64,000 nt of DNA from Takakia lepidozioides (Eukaryota; Streptophyta; Takakiopsida; Takakiales; Takakiaceae): NCBI GenBank assembly GCA_030704615.1, contig CM060732.1:17734001-17798000 (forward strand). Reading direction: 5' to 3'. The translations under genes were made by a program, and so were the position numbers. Below are positions 20,786-33,372 of this stretch, piece after piece. Position 1 is the stretch's first letter. Each line of letters starts with the position of its first letter. The notes under the pieces are model-generated. The model was not told the origin of the DNA. It made no database searches and saw only the letters and a list, made by a program, of their open reading frames with translations.

Positions 20786-22435
20786 GCAGGTCACAGATAT
20801 TGAGGAGATGCATACTTCAAAGAAGAGAAAGCGAAGTGCAGAACTGGTGGCTGCTAACCTCCCCAAACGACCAACCGGCTCTGGTTTCTTCCCAGTAAGA
20901 ATCATGGAAGCATGGGGCTCCTCCCCCTTCACTGAATCTGACCTGCAACAGTTGGACACTACCAGCCTGGCAATATCATTCCTGCAGCTGCACTCCTTCA
21001 AATCTAGGGCTCTGCCAGGGTGGGCGCTAGGCTCTTCTTATGCGAGAGACAAGGCAGCTATATGTGTCACTCCACTGCTATACACCTTCATTGACGATTA
21101 CACAAATTTCTTCTTTCCAACTGTCAAACAAGGATTCCAATGATCAGCTTGGGTACTAATAGAGGCGATGGCGCTTGAGTTTGGGGTTGGAAAAGAAGGA
21201 GATATCATACTGGCCCTGACTCAAGGGATTTTCCAGGAATTCTTTCCTAAACTAAACCTCTAATTATCTCATATTCAGGATGTTGGCATCATGGTCAAAA
21301 ACAATGAGTCTCATGCCGATCTGGCAATTGTTCATGTGCTGCCAGTTATCTACAGTAGAGATTTGGACACAACAGGAGCAGGGTTTGGGTGCGCAAGCTA
21401 TATAACCTGTCTTGCAGGGTCAAGGAACCCAATGAGTGGGCTAGAAGCAGAAAGATTTTTTACGAAGAGATCAAGCTGGTGGATGAGCATTATGAAATGC
21501 AGAAGTTGAAGAGAGACGGGCTGCCTTAGCAGGAGCCAAACATGAACAGAGAACTGGTGCTGGCAAGTACCAATCAGTTCAACATCTCCTCAAACGTTGT
21601 TGCAGACCACTCCATCACATTTCTGCTTCTGGAGGAGGCTGTTGACTCTCCCCGTGCGGTAAGCATGGACTCATATGCTCACTCCCCCCTATATTATTAC
21701 GAGAACATCCTCAACATACTTCTATTGACCACACCCAGAAACTATACTATCTAAAACCCTATTACAAACCTTACCACAGAGGTTGGGTAGCATGTGCGCA
21801 GGCTCACGCCTCAGTGTGCCTGCTCACCTGAGCAGAAGAGGATATGTCGTCTATTCCAAGAATTAATATTGTCAAAAATAATTTAACGAAACTAAAACAT
21901 GCTCACGCTAAACGAAATGTAAAACATTTGGAAATTTCTGCTCACATGAGCATAAGCCACACGAAGTTGGGGCATATGGAATTTCCTGTTAGTGCCATCT
22001 TCATCAATAATTTCCGTTGACTAATAGTTGCATATTTAATCATGCGATGTTGACACTCGTAACAATCACTAATATGTGAAACTAGACACAATTCATTTTA
22101 TTTCGCCCACGAAACAACCCCCCTTGCCCCCACCACCAACCCCCATCTTAGGTGGTTCTTGCAAGTGTGAAAGGTCAGGTCCAATATACATCATTGTCAT
22201 CGGATACATTCACCTCTGCATCGACGTGATTTGAAGGATCCATACGCAGAACATCATTGACATGATTTGAAAGATCCATATCAACAACATCTTGATCCAA
22301 AGGCCCTATGTCATTAGAACTCGTAGGAACTCTCAAACTCAACAACAAGGCCCCCACATCTTCGCTAGGTCCAAAATCTCAATCCAAGGCATTTGGATTT
22401 AATGGCCATATGTCTGTTCTCCTCAAAATAACACG
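20786..22435. other. Unassigned region downstream of the zinc-knuckle fragment
   Basis: Open frames at 20640-21143, 21291-21509 and 21542-21754 have protein-like composition but no domain I can name. They may continue the broken retroelement at 20.4 kb. From 21.75 to 22.43 kb I see only AT-rich sequence and a short repeated CATGATTTGAA(G/A)GATCCAT motif at about 22230-22280. Confidence 0.35.
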
Positions 22436-24420
22436 TCATGCAGTCACATCCAGGGTCGTAGGAGCAGTCTGCTGTAGATAGACATAGTCACCAGGGTTGA
22501 ATCTCCGAACCCCATGACGATAGCCCCCACCACGTATGGTAGCATACCTCAACGTATCACGGTGTTGTGCAATGGCAAGGTTCTCGAAAGCCATGGGCAT
22601 GACTCTCTTGAACAACTCTGCACGCTGCTCACATGCACGTGCCCACACGTCCGGATCGTCAAGGTTAAGAACTGTAGCAGCTTCTCTGCGAATGGATGTA
22701 GGCAAATCCGGCTTTCGGCCAAAGAGAAGAAAGTATGGTGAGAAGGAGGCAAGTGATGCTTGCTTGCTGAACCTGTAGCCCATGGCTAACCAGGGTAACT
22801 GAAGGTCCCAATCTCCTAGGTGTCCCTTCTGCAAGCCATACTTGCACAAACCCCTCTTTACTGTCTAAACAATTCTCTCTGCCAAGCCATTGGCCTCAGG
22901 ATGATCCCGAGAAGTGGTGCGGTGGTCTATCAAGGCCTTGTCACACAAAGCCTGAAACTCCCTTAAGAACTCTCTCCCTTGGTCCGTGAGTACCTCAGCT
23001 GGAGCACCGAATCGGCTAAGCACACAATCCAAGAATGCATACACAGCTCCCTCACTAGCCTTATCAGGCAATGGAACCAACTCAATCCACTTGGAGAAGT
23101 GCTCCACCATCACCAACACATACTTGTTGTGGCGCATGGTCAGTGGCAATGGCCCTGCGAAGTCAAGACTCCACCTATAGCCCAATCCCATGATCGGAAG
23201 AGGGTGCAATTGTGGAGTAGGGGCGTTGAATGAAGCACGCACCCTATCACACACCATGCACCTAGCCACAAATTGTTGCACCTCTATGTGCATACCACGC
23301 CACCAATACTGCCCCTGCAGTAGACTATGAGTGCGTCGCACCCCAAAATGCCCCAACTCCTCATGGGCATGCCGCACTAACCGTGCCCGCTGTGTTGGGT
23401 GAGGCACAATCCTCACTCGACCATCCTCCCACACTCGGAGCAGGTGTGTCCCCTCCCACCTGAACCTCTTGGCTCGTTGTAGGATCCGATCCCTCTCCTT
23501 GGCAGTCACAGTGGCTGTCGTGTCTCCACTGCGGAGGTAGTCCAATACAACTGAATCCTCATGTATATCTTTGGCGCCACCCTGCTCATTGCTGGCCTCA
23601 GGGTCCTCAGACACTTGATCTACAGTCATCCTTGTTGTAGGTCCAACCTGGCCTTCCGCTGCCAAGATACACAGAAATGCAGATGCATGCCATCCGGGCA
23701 CCGTCTCCTTGTCCGTCTCACCATGCCACCGAGCTCCAGTGTCATCCTGCTGGCTCGTGCATGGATTGCGACTCAACCCATCTGCATTGCAATTGACCAA
23801 ACCCGGTCGATGCACCACCTGAAAGTCATACTCTTGCAGGATGAGTGCCCACCGTGCAAGCTTCCCCGTAAGCTTGTCTGACTCCATCAACCACTTGAGT
23901 GGTTGGTGATCCGTGACAAGGGTGAAGAGATTGCCGTATAGATAGCACCTGAAGTGTGCCACGGCCCACACTGCAGCTAAGCATTCTCCCTCATATGAGC
24001 TATACTTAGACTCTGCAACATTGTTCAAGCGGCTAGTATAAGCCACTACGAACTCTCTTCCCTCATCATCCACCTGTGTGAGCACCGCTCAAGCCCCAGC
24101 ATGCTCCAATCTGTATGCAGCTGAAAATGACGCCCCCTGATAGGTCGTCTCAAGATGGGCGTCGAGGTCAACCTCGCCTTGAGCTCTTGAAAAGCTTGTT
24201 CTTGCTCATCTTCCCACTGCCACTCCTGGTCCACCTTTGTCAGCTTGGTTAGAGCCTTTGCAATGGCACTAAATCCCTTAACAAACCGTCTGTAATAGTT
24301 TGCTAACCCCATGAAAGCTCGAACTCGGCTCACATCCGTGGGGCGTGGAACCTGTGCAATGGACTCTACCTTAGTCTGCTGTACCCCCAATCCTCCAGGA
24401 TATATCATGTGACCCATTGT
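22436..24420 (-). pseudogene. Ty3/gypsy RNase H-integrase remnant
   Basis: On the minus strand from 24417: the end of reverse transcriptase (VRAFMGLANYYRRFVKGFS), RNase H (TDHQPLKWLMES), the HHCC zinc finger of integrase (HAHEELGHFG ... CMVCDRVR), the DDE core (WSLDFAGPL, VLTDQGREF, HPEANGLAERIV) and a C-terminal extension to 22436. Breaks are visible: a frame change within RNase H near 24080, and a stop at 22865 right after the DDE glutamate. The element is truncated inside RT at about 24420, and neither LTR was recognised. The sequence differs clearly from the other two gypsy families in this window. Confidence 0.85.
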
Positions 24421-24699
24421 ATGTGCCCATTACCACTGGGCTACATGTTGGTTGTCTCTCAATATAGATACTACTACTGTAAGCTTGAATTTTTCGAGCA
24501 ACTAGTGCACATATTTGCTTTAGGCATGATATGGTGTATTAGTTATTCAAGTCTTTATAATTTAGTTCTAATCATTACGGGAGTTCATTATAGTATACAC
24601 ATATCATGATTGAAAAGTAGTATTCTACCTAATCACAATGACAAATCGACGACGGTAGGTATACTAGATCAGGTCCTACAATTCATGTTTATCGGGCTA

Positions 24700-25915
24700 C
24701 TGCGATTCAATCTGAATTATGTGAGCCCAGTGGCAATGTTTCGGTCTCTCCTTCAAAGGTGCCTGCTTTGTGTAGAAGAGCTCGATCATCTGAAGGAAGT
24801 AGTGTGGATGAACCTATGATTTCGAGAAAAGCACGTACAAGCTCCAAACCATCTGGAAAATGGAAAGAAATGACAATGGTGTACAAACATTCGTGCCGTA
24901 GGAAGACAATTTGGGATTCCACAGACAGTATTAGAAGATGGATGTATGGAGTTACAACTACCAAAAATCTGACATGAACACCGTGTTGATAATTGAAAAA
25001 AAATAAAAAAATTGGTGAAATGGATGTTGCAGTGTTAACTGGCTAGGACATGTCTCAATTTAGCTGTGCTACGACTTAGGGTGAAGGAGATAACTAGTGA
25101 TCGTCCAACACCATTTGTAAATGGAATGTTGGGAAGGAGTTGGTGGAAATGGTTTAAAAAAGACATCCTGAAATCGTTGAAAGAGTTGCTGAAAGGTTGG
25201 AGAAGTCAAGAGCGCAAACGTATGTGCAGAAGTGATAAGTCCATTCTACATAAATTTGGCACGGATCTATTCACAATACCACTATCAGCCGACGTACATA
25301 TGGAACTGCGATGAAACCGGTATACAAGCTGGAAGGACACTGGGTATGAGAGGTCTTGCACAACAAGGAAGTAAGGATGTTTGTGGCGTGCTTCCCAAAA
25401 GCAGAGAATGGCTCACTATACTAGTATGTGTAAACTCAACATGTCATCTCCTTCCAAATTTTTATGTTTTCAAAGGAAAAGTACCTGGACGTAATTTCAT
25501 AGCCAGTTGTGAAGCGAGTGCAACAATGGCGACTCAACCAAAAGCTTGGATGACAACAATTTTGTTTGCCGATTGGCTTTGACATTTTCAACGGAATATT
25601 CCTGGTGGCATATCTGTCGATAATAGACATTTGCTCATTTTGGACAATTGTAGTTCTCACAGCGGATGCCATCAGCTTTGCCTGAAGTGTTAGACTAGAT
25701 ATTCTAGCAATTCTTGCACACACCTCTCACAAATTATAGCCTTTGGATGTTTCTTGCTTCTATCATTTCAACCTTTATTTCAAGCTTGAACGCAGTTTGT
25801 TTGAATTATGGAGCACCACGGAGAGGTTGTAAAAGAACACATAGCTTCTTTGGTGAGCAAAGCACTACAGCATGCACTAACCATGAATACCATTGCAAAT
25901 GGATTTAGGAGGGGG
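24700..25915 (+). pseudogene. Pogo/Tigger-type DDE transposase relic
   Basis: In successive frames: a psq-type helix-turn-helix remnant (FGIPQTVLED in one frame near 24910), a CENP-B-type DNA-binding segment (TPFVNGMLGRSWWKWFKK, about 25110-25160), then the DDE catalytic domain with IWNCDETGIQAGR (first Asp), GVLPKSREWLTILVCVN, FYVFKGK and LLILDNCSSHSG (second Asp). These match the order and spacing of Tc1/mariner-superfamily pogo/Tigger transposases. Several stops and frameshifts interrupt it (for example near 24977 and 25582), so it is inactive. No terminal inverted repeats with TA target sites were identified. It lies between a gypsy remnant and the 85-bp direct repeats. Confidence 0.8.
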
Positions 25916-25920
25916 GCGAT

Positions 25921-26445
25921 TGTGGCAGACTACTTTATTGTGCATATATGTGTGGTGTGGTTTGGACAGCGATGTAGTTGTGTAGCGATACGTATGCGCA
26001 CGACAGCTGTCAAGTTAAATAAGCACAGTGTGAAAACGACTAGAATAAAGCTAGTTATTTGTACTTAAAACTTGGATTTAGGTCAAGTGTTAAGTCAGGT
26101 GTCAAGTTTAGTTTGACATCTGAACCGTCTTATCTTCACGAGAGCGGCAATCGCGCAGCTCATCTCTCTCGAGTTGAGCCTGCGCGACCGAGCTCCTGCA
26201 TCGTTTAGGACTGAGTGTTTATGATGGGAGTATAGGTTGTTGTGGGGTGGAGTCCCCATAGCTTGGGGTGCCCCTGGCTCGACTATTATCTTAACGAGTG
26301 ATAGCGATGGATTTCATGTTTCTTGTGTTGAGAGTGTGTGTCCTTTAGCTTTCTTATCATTGTGGCAGACTACTTTATTGTGCATATATGTGTGGTGTGG
26401 TTTGGACAACGATGTAGTTGTGTAGCGATACGTATGCGCACGACA
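25921..26445 (+). mobile_element. Candidate miniature LTR element bounded by 85-bp direct repeats
   Basis: Two near-identical 85-bp direct repeats lie at 25921-26005 and 26361-26445 (one base differs). Both begin TGTGGCAGAC and end GCGCACGACA, so they have the TG...CA ends of LTRs. The 355-bp interior has no coding capacity. This architecture fits a terminal-repeat retrotransposon in miniature (TRIM). Against it, the 5-bp flanks (GCGAT and CCTTA) do not match and no clear primer-binding site follows the left repeat. An old tandem duplication is the alternative. Confidence 0.4.
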
Positions 26446-27124
26446 CCTTACACAACCAGTCACAGCTCGGCACAGCTTGACACAGCCTGTCACAGTACAT
26501 GGGGAACAGTTATCATAGACAGGGAACGACTATGAGGGAACGATAATTGCAGAGGGAACGTGTTACTTCAGGGATGATGGTTAGTTAGTTAGGTGGTTAG
26601 AACAGGTTGCGGGCAGATAAGGAGAGCGGCAACGGAAAGAGGAGCACTTCACGGGGAGCGCTTCTGGGTCATGGGAAGAGGAGATCATGCAGAGAGCAAG
26701 AACGAGAGCACAGAGAAGGAGGAAAGATGAACAGTAGATGCCTATTACATGCAAAGTTGTAGTGATACTGTAGGGCGGATTAGAGTCACCATGGCATTGG
26801 CCTGATACCTGATAAATCATAATTTGATACTTATTTGATACAATCACACTGTGTAGAGAGACATGAGTGAAGCTGTGAAATGAATGCATGATTAACTGGA
26901 ACTAAGTAGATACTGAAGCAATCTGATACTTCAGTATCAGATAAGGTAAATTGATAACATGAAGGCAAGAAGGAATACAAATGGGAAGCACAACCATGAT
27001 TCACTAGCTGAAGGTCATGACTGATAGTACTGAGCGGGCTGAGTGCTTAGAGATATCCAACTCTTCTATCTTGGAGTTTCCACCTCGGATAGCGAAGGGA
27101 TGGGTGAGTAAAAGCCGTTCGACA
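26446..27124 (+). repeat. 5' LTR of copy 1 (left-truncated)
   Basis: The 679 bp end in TTCGACA and match 54160-54837 much better than 43414-44406. The missing left part would hold the TGTTAGAGG start and most of the CACAGCC minisatellite. An inverted repeat with arms ATCTGATACT and AGTATCAGAT lies at about 26922-26943, among several TGATAC motifs. Confidence 0.85.
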
Positions 27125-27692
27125 TTTGGTGACCATACTGGGGACCTGGGTCATGAACAACCAGATGTGACAGGCATCTGGTGGGATCATGGTGGTTGGA
27201 GAATTAAAGAATTTGATGTGAATCAAATTCCCTGTGAAACTGAGAAGGAAAGATTGTCCAAACAATTCTTTCAGAGGTTCTTAGAATTGCCAGACGGTTG
27301 TAAAGACAACATTCTTAAGAGAGTGGGGTCTGGAGAAAGGAGTGATAAAGATTTATCAGGTGGCCTGTAGAGGAAGAGCACATTGGTTACCAACACTGGT
27401 TTATGTGATAGTATTGCTATCCATTAAGCGAGTAGAGTTTGAAGGCTGGGAGGAAAGGAAGGTGAATGTTTATACTCATATGTATGAAGAGCTTGTACTG
27501 GTAAAGAATTGGATTCCAAAGGATATTTTGTGGATCAAACTCACACCAAGAACAGCTTTCCAGACTTGTTTGTCATATGGTTATATGGTAACAGAGACTT
27601 CTAGTATAGCCAAGGGTGCATTGAAGCTTGAAAGAAACCCAGGCATATACGAGAGATACTATAGAAGAGAGTTTTGGTTATTGCCACATTAA
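27017..27692 (+). pseudogene. ORF1 of copy 1, frameshifted
   Basis: This is homologous to the intact 231-codon ORF1 at 44299-44994. A deletion of about 20 nt near 27320 removes the segment encoding HDADPEW and shifts the frame. The function is unknown; no domain is recognised. It starts inside the LTR and reads through the primer-binding site, as in copy 2. Confidence 0.7.
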
Positions 27693-27712
27693 AGAAATAA
27701 AAGACATGGGAC

Positions 27713-29652
27713 ATGAGTGATGAAAGAGAAGCTAGACTCCAGAGATATTCAGCAAAAAGAGAAAGTTATCTGAAAGCTAATTATCCATATCTTTGGGAGA
27801 GAGGAATAGACATAGGGGAATCATCTGGACCTCTCCCACCATTAAGATCAGAGAGTACATCACCCATACCGGAAGAACTAGAGTTGGATGCCACTCCTTC
27901 TTTTTCTTTGTAAGAAAGATTAAGGGAATTGGTACTGGAAGAAGATCAACCACGAGGTGAAAGATCTGAGGTACATCCCTGGATAAAAGATTTGACAGAA
28001 ATCTTCGATAAGAGTTGGCATGGAGCACCAAAAGCAGGAACTCCAGTTTCTGAGACGGAAGATGAAGAAGGAGGAGAGGATGTGGCAGAGCCAACGGAGA
28101 GTTCAGACTCTCCATCACCATTGCAGTTGAGTTACATGGGTGAAGAAGAAACCCAAGGGCAGAACTTGGAGGATGAAAACAGAGAGAAGAAATTGGCAGA
28201 GGAAGAGTATGAAGAAGTAGACCCAACAGCTGAGGTTGAGACTACAACCAGGACATCCCAACCCATTGGACCTGGATCAAGTGGAGCACTTGGATCATAG
28301 GCCAACGAAGTGTCGGCTCAGGGGGATCAGGCGGGCAGCCTGGATCTGGCTTTGGGGGGACAGGGAGTATGGGAAGTAGTGCAACTGGAGCTAGGAATAC
28401 TGTGAATATAGTGGGGCCAGTAGCAGGGAGTGCTCAGGGGCCACCACTTGGTGGAAGTTCCACCACAACTACAACAGGTCCTCGAGGACCAGCACCAGCA
28501 AGGGGGCCAACATCTGTCAGTGGGCAGAAGGTAGGGCCACAGATGGCATTACAACCAACACGGGCAAAACCACCTTTCCAATATATTCAGGAAAAGGGGA
28601 TCCTGATGTACACATTAGCCAATTTGAGCACATGTGTATTGTGAACAATGAGAATGGCGATGATGCCAAGATGAGACTGTTTCCTTGTTCACTTATCAAG
28701 AAAACAAGTGAATGGTAAGCAAGATTCCCTGATAATCATTTCCTAACCTGGAATGGCTTGAATACAACATTCCGAAATAGGTTCAGGACAAGTAAAACTG
28801 AGGATGAAGTGTATGGAAGTTTACAACAGTTAAAGCAAAAGAAGCATGAAACTGTTGAGGAGTATATGGAAAAGATGGAATTGATGATGAAAAAGCTGGT
28901 TGCTGTACCAGCACCAGGTTTACAGAAGACTTGGTTTGTGAGTGGACTAAGACCAGAGTTGCAAAAAAAAATGGATATGTTACCCCATAATACAGTGGAG
29001 GAGGCATTTGAAACAGCGAACAGAATTGAGCAATTGGGAATGCTCAGGAGAGAGAAAAGGGATGATGAGGACTCTGAGGATGAGATGAGGAAGAAGAGCA
29101 AGAGCTGAAAAGGAAGAGTAAGAGGAAGGAGAAGTTGAAGAGGGATAACTATGAGAAAAGATTAGAAGAAATCTTGAAGAAGTATGCCACAGAGGCTGCA
29201 ACACATTGGAGGAAGGGTGTTTGGTGTGCAAAGTGCCAGAATGAAGGCCATACCACCACTGAATGCCACATGAAGGAGAAACACTGAAATATCTGTAAGA
29301 TGGATAATCATTCTACTGAGAATTGTTACTACAACAGAAGGACAGCAGCTAGAGAACCTAGGCAAGTAAGGGTGCATCAAGTACAGCCCCAGCCAAGAAG
29401 AAACAGTGATCAGGACCACTATGGTAGGCCTGGAGGTTATAACAATGGCATGGAAGGGAGAGGTAATTCAAGAGGGAATTACCAAGGAAATTCCAGAGGC
29501 AATTATCAGGGTAATCCAAGGGGGAATTACCAGCCAGGGAATCAGGATTACAGAAACAATTCCAGAACAGACCAAGGGCGAGGACCTAATGGGGAAGAAC
29601 TGTATTACTATTGTAATCAGGCAGGCCATTGCAAGGCAGCCTGTCCATTCTA
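27713..29652 (+). pseudogene. gag of copy 1, with three CCHC knuckles
   Basis: Acidic N-terminal region (from 27713), a Gly/Ser/Pro linker (about 28290-28520), a retrotransposon gag domain (WNGLNTTFRNRF, VEEYMEKMELMMKKL, VSGLRPELQKK) and three zinc knuckles: CAKCQNEGHTTTEC, a second with its first Cys lost to a stop near 29287, and CNQAGHCKAAC at the end. Stops near 27913, 28300 and 28716 and a frameshift near 28590 disable it. One in-frame G6 run near 28355 is intact here but shortened in copy 2. Confidence 0.8.
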
Positions 29653-29671
29653 GATAAGACACCAGAATGAG

Positions 29672-30633
29672 ATGAGAGCTCCTGTGAATGAGGGGCCAGT
29701 GGTGGCAGCTCACATGGTTAGGCCATGTGTTGTACCAGAAGTAAGTACAATGATAATAACGAGAAACAAAGCCAAACTAATACCTCCAGTAGATGAGGAA
29801 GATGATGATAATGAAGATGGCAGTGATGTGCCTAAAGATGATGAGGCTTGGAGAGATGAGAAGGAACTGCACAAGGAAGTGGCAGATACCATAAGGGAAA
29901 TGCAGAAGAGTACTGATATTCCTATGGCAGATTCCTCTGATTCTGAAAGAGAAGAGGAAGTGAGTGAGGATGAAGGGAAGAAAGAAGCTACAGACATGCA
30001 GAGTAATGAAGGGACTTTGGCTGAAGTAATATACCAGTCCAAAGCGGAGATTACCATTGGACAGCTATTGGCTGTGGCACCTTATTGTAGACACAGGCTG
30101 TATCAAGCAATCAATCGAATTGCCCATGTGACAGGGAACACAGACCTGAACAGCAAGGTGACCAGTTATAATGTGAAGTCGGAAGGGCGAGAAACAGTCA
30201 TGGACTTTGATGATTCTATGCCAGTAATCCAATTGAGAATTGGAAGTACATAACTAACTGATGTACTGATAGATGGAGGCTCTGGAGTGAATATCATGAC
30301 AGACCAATTAAGGCAGAAGCTTGGTCTAAGTAACATGAAACCAGCCCCATTTACATTAACAATGGCAAATCAAAGAAGTGTACAGCCATTGGGATTGATA
30401 AGATGAGTTAAGATACAGATTCAAAAGATGATCTTTATGATCACAGTAACTGTGTTGAAAATGGATGAAGTCATGGAAGCTTACTCCTTATTGTTGGGAC
30501 GTCCGTGGCTGAAACAGGCCAAGGTATTCCATAACTGGAATTCCCAGTTACTAACTGTGCATGATGGGATGCACAAGATACAAATTACCACTAAGAAATC
30601 TAGTAGATTATCTGCTACGAGAAGACCTTGAGG
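29672..30633 (+). pseudogene. Acidic linker and retroviral-type protease of copy 1
   Basis: An acidic region (Asp/Glu/Ser-rich, about 29790-29970) precedes the aspartic protease with LIDGGSGVNIM near 30270 and LLLGRPWL near 30495. Stops at 30251 and about 30404 break it. The protein closely matches copy 2 at 46980-47990, which lacks those stops. Confidence 0.8.
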
Positions 30634-32473
30634 GGTCAGGGAGTATGACTGGAGGGGAGGACTTGATGAGAAGCAGGAAGCTACCATGTTCGCTGCACAC
30701 CCAGAGTGGGAGCAAGTTGCAGAGATGCAGCTAGAAGGCCTAAGTTGTTTAAAAGGTATCTGCTGTGGTGTAGTGACAGCAACACCAATTGAAGGTGAAA
30801 CAAGCAGTTACCCACCACATTTCTATGAAGAAAGAGAGGGAGAAATGGAAATCCTAGAGGAACCAGCCACTGTGAGTTTACAGGATGAAGTGGTGACTGG
30901 TTGGACAATCACAGCTGATGAGCAGGTGAAAGAAGTGAATGTGAGAACTGAAGAGGAACCGAGGATGGTGAAGGTAGGGGCTGATTTGGAGCCATAATTC
31001 TTTGAGGAAGCTAAGAGTTTGTTCATCAAATACAGAGATGTATTTGCTTGGAGCTACGAGGATCTAAAAGGGATACCACCTGAGATCTGTCAGCATAAGA
31101 TTGAACTGGAACCAGGGTCAGTACCAATCAAACAGGCAAGGTACAGAATGAATCCCAACTATGCACAGAAGGTTGGAGAAGAGATCATTAATTGGCTGAG
31201 GCTAAGTTTATATACCCGATAGAGTATACAACTTGGTTGTCACCCATTGTGATAGTTCCCAAGAAGAATGGTAAACTGAGAGTTTGTGTGAACCATAAGA
31301 AGTTGAATGCTTGCACGAAGAAAGGTCATTTCTCCTTGCCATTCACAGAAGCGGTATTGGACACTATGGCAGGCCATGAGATGTACTCATTCATGGATGG
31401 CTTCAATGGTTATAATCAAGTGCAAGTGGCAGAAGAAGACCAGGGAAAAACAGCTTTCATCACAAACTGGGGTGCTTATGCATACAAAGTCATGCCTTTT
31501 GGACTTTGTAATGCACCAGCAACCTTTTAGAGAGTGATAAGTGAATCTTTTCATGAGTATCTGGATGATTTCATGCAGGTGTTCTTGGATGATTTCAGTG
31601 TGTACAGCTCTAAGAATGAGCACTTGCATAAATTGGAGTTATGTTTGGCCAGATGCAGGATGAGAGGTCTGGGCCTGAATCCAGAGAAGTGTACTTTCTG
31701 TGTGAACTCAGGGGTGCTTCTGGGACACATTGTGTAAGAGGGGACTTCTTGTGGATCCCAGGAAGACAGAGGCCATTAAAGCCTCTCCATCACCAGTAAA
31801 TGTTAAGAGTCTAAGGAGATTCCTTGGACAAACCAGTTATTACAGAAGATTTGTCAAAAGGTATGCACAGATAGCAGCACCATTGAGCAAGCTTCTGAAG
31901 AAAGATGCAATGTTTGCAGGGACAGCTGAACGTCAGCAGGCTTTTGAGGAACTTACATTGTCAGTAACAACTACACCTGTGCTGATTAACCCTCACTGGC
32001 ATGTAGTATTTCATGTTCACTATGATGCCTCAGGGGAAGCGTTGGGAGCGGTGTTAGCCCAAAATGTTACAGGAAATATAGATTCACCTGTGTACTATGC
32101 TAGCAGGTTGATGAACAGTGCTGAAAGGAACTATAGCACAACTAAAAGAGAAGCACTGGCAATGATTTATGTAGTCAAGAAATTCAGGCATTACCTATTG
32201 GGAAGAAAGTTTATGTTTTATGTGGATCACCAGGCTCTGATATATCTGGTGAACAAACCTTTGATAAGTGGAAGGATAGCAAGGTGGTTAATAATCTTGC
32301 ACGAGTTTGAGTTTGAAGTTGTTTACAAGCCTGGCCGTTTGTATCTTGTGGCAGATCATTTGTCACGCCTAACAACAGGAGAGCCCGTCACAGGAGTAGA
32401 CGACCAATTACCTGATGCGAGTTTATTTGCAATGGAGGTACAGGGAAGTGCAGATGAAAGGTTAGATTGGTAG
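30634..32473 (+). pseudogene. Reverse transcriptase and RNase H of copy 1
   Basis: The RT shows LSPIVIVPKKNGKLRVC, YSFMDGFNGYNQ, KVMPFGLCNAPATF and an intact FLDD catalytic box near 31590. RNase H follows (YDASGEALGAVLAQ, STTKREALAMIYVVKKFRHY, VDHQALIYLVNK, ADHLSRL). Stops near 30994 and 31528 and frame changes near 31190 and 31735 inactivate it. RNase H is one open stretch of 247 codons (31730-32473). Confidence 0.85.
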
Positions 32474-33372
32474 TGGTCAATCAGATACTACCTTACTCAT
32501 GGTCAGTGCCCACCTAGTTATGGTAAGGAGCAGAGGAAGAGAATCGGTATCAAGGCTTTACCTTATACTATGGTAGTGGGCAGAATGTATAAGCTAGGAC
32601 CTGATGGAGTACTTAAACGATGCTTGTACCACCATGAAGTAAATAAAGTTTTGGAGGAAGTTCATAAAGGAGTGGCTGGAGGTCATTTTGGAGAAGAGAC
32701 TACCAGTAGGAAGATACTACTTGCAGGTTACTGGTGGCCTACTTTGTTCAAAGATGTACACAAGTATTGTCAGAGTTGTGATGAATGTCAGAGGCTAGGA
32801 CCTTTGCAGAGATCTGGGAAGATGGCTTTGCATCCTACGATGCCTACTGAACCATTTCAGAAATGGGGACTAGACTTTGTTGGACCAATTAACCCACCAG
32901 CCAAGAATACACAGAATAAGTACATAATTACAGCCACTGATTATATTATGAAATGGGTGGAAGCTAAAGCTCTGAGGGACAACACAGCCAAGTCCACAGC
33001 AAGGTTCCTGTATAAGAACATACTTATACGATTTGGTTGTCCCCTGGAATTTATCAGTGACCAGGGAAGTCACTTCATTAATGAGACCATTGAACTATTG
33101 ACTAAAGAGTTCATGATTGTGCATAGGAAGAGTACAACATATTACCCACAGGGTAATGGGCAGGCAGAGGCTACCAACAAAATACTATGTACTATCTTGG
33201 CTAAGATAGTCATTGCAAACAGAACGGATTGGGATACAAAGCTACTGACAGCTTTGTGGTCATACAAGACTTCATATAAAGTCACCACTAAGTATACACC
33301 GTTCCAATTAGTTTATGGTATGGAAGCTTTACTTCCAGTGGAATTCTTGTTACCTACCATGAGAACTGAATG
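32474..33372 (+). pseudogene. Integrase of copy 1, cut by CACTA
   Basis: HHCC zinc finger (HKGVAGGH ... CQSCDEC), then the DDE core: GLDFVGPIN, FISDQGSHF and GNGQAEATNK. The frame is open from 32570 until homology is lost at 33372, before the C-terminal domain, exactly where the CACTA terminus begins. Confidence 0.88.

Larger units (their letters stand above)
26446..33372 (+). mobile_element. Ty3/gypsy element, Tat/Athila-like, copy 1 (5' part)
   Basis: Order: partial LTR, primer-binding site, extra ORF1, gag with zinc knuckles, protease, reverse transcriptase, RNase H, integrase. The primer-binding site variant TGGTGACCATACTGGGGA starts at 27127. The copy is broken by stops and frameshifts throughout. 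Its left end is missing, since the LTR starts mid-way at 26446 against the direct repeat. Its right end stops inside integrase at 33372, where CACTA begins. The assignment to a Tat/Athila-like branch rests on the primer-binding site form, the RT style and ORFs outside gag-pol, and is inferred. Confidence 0.85.
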
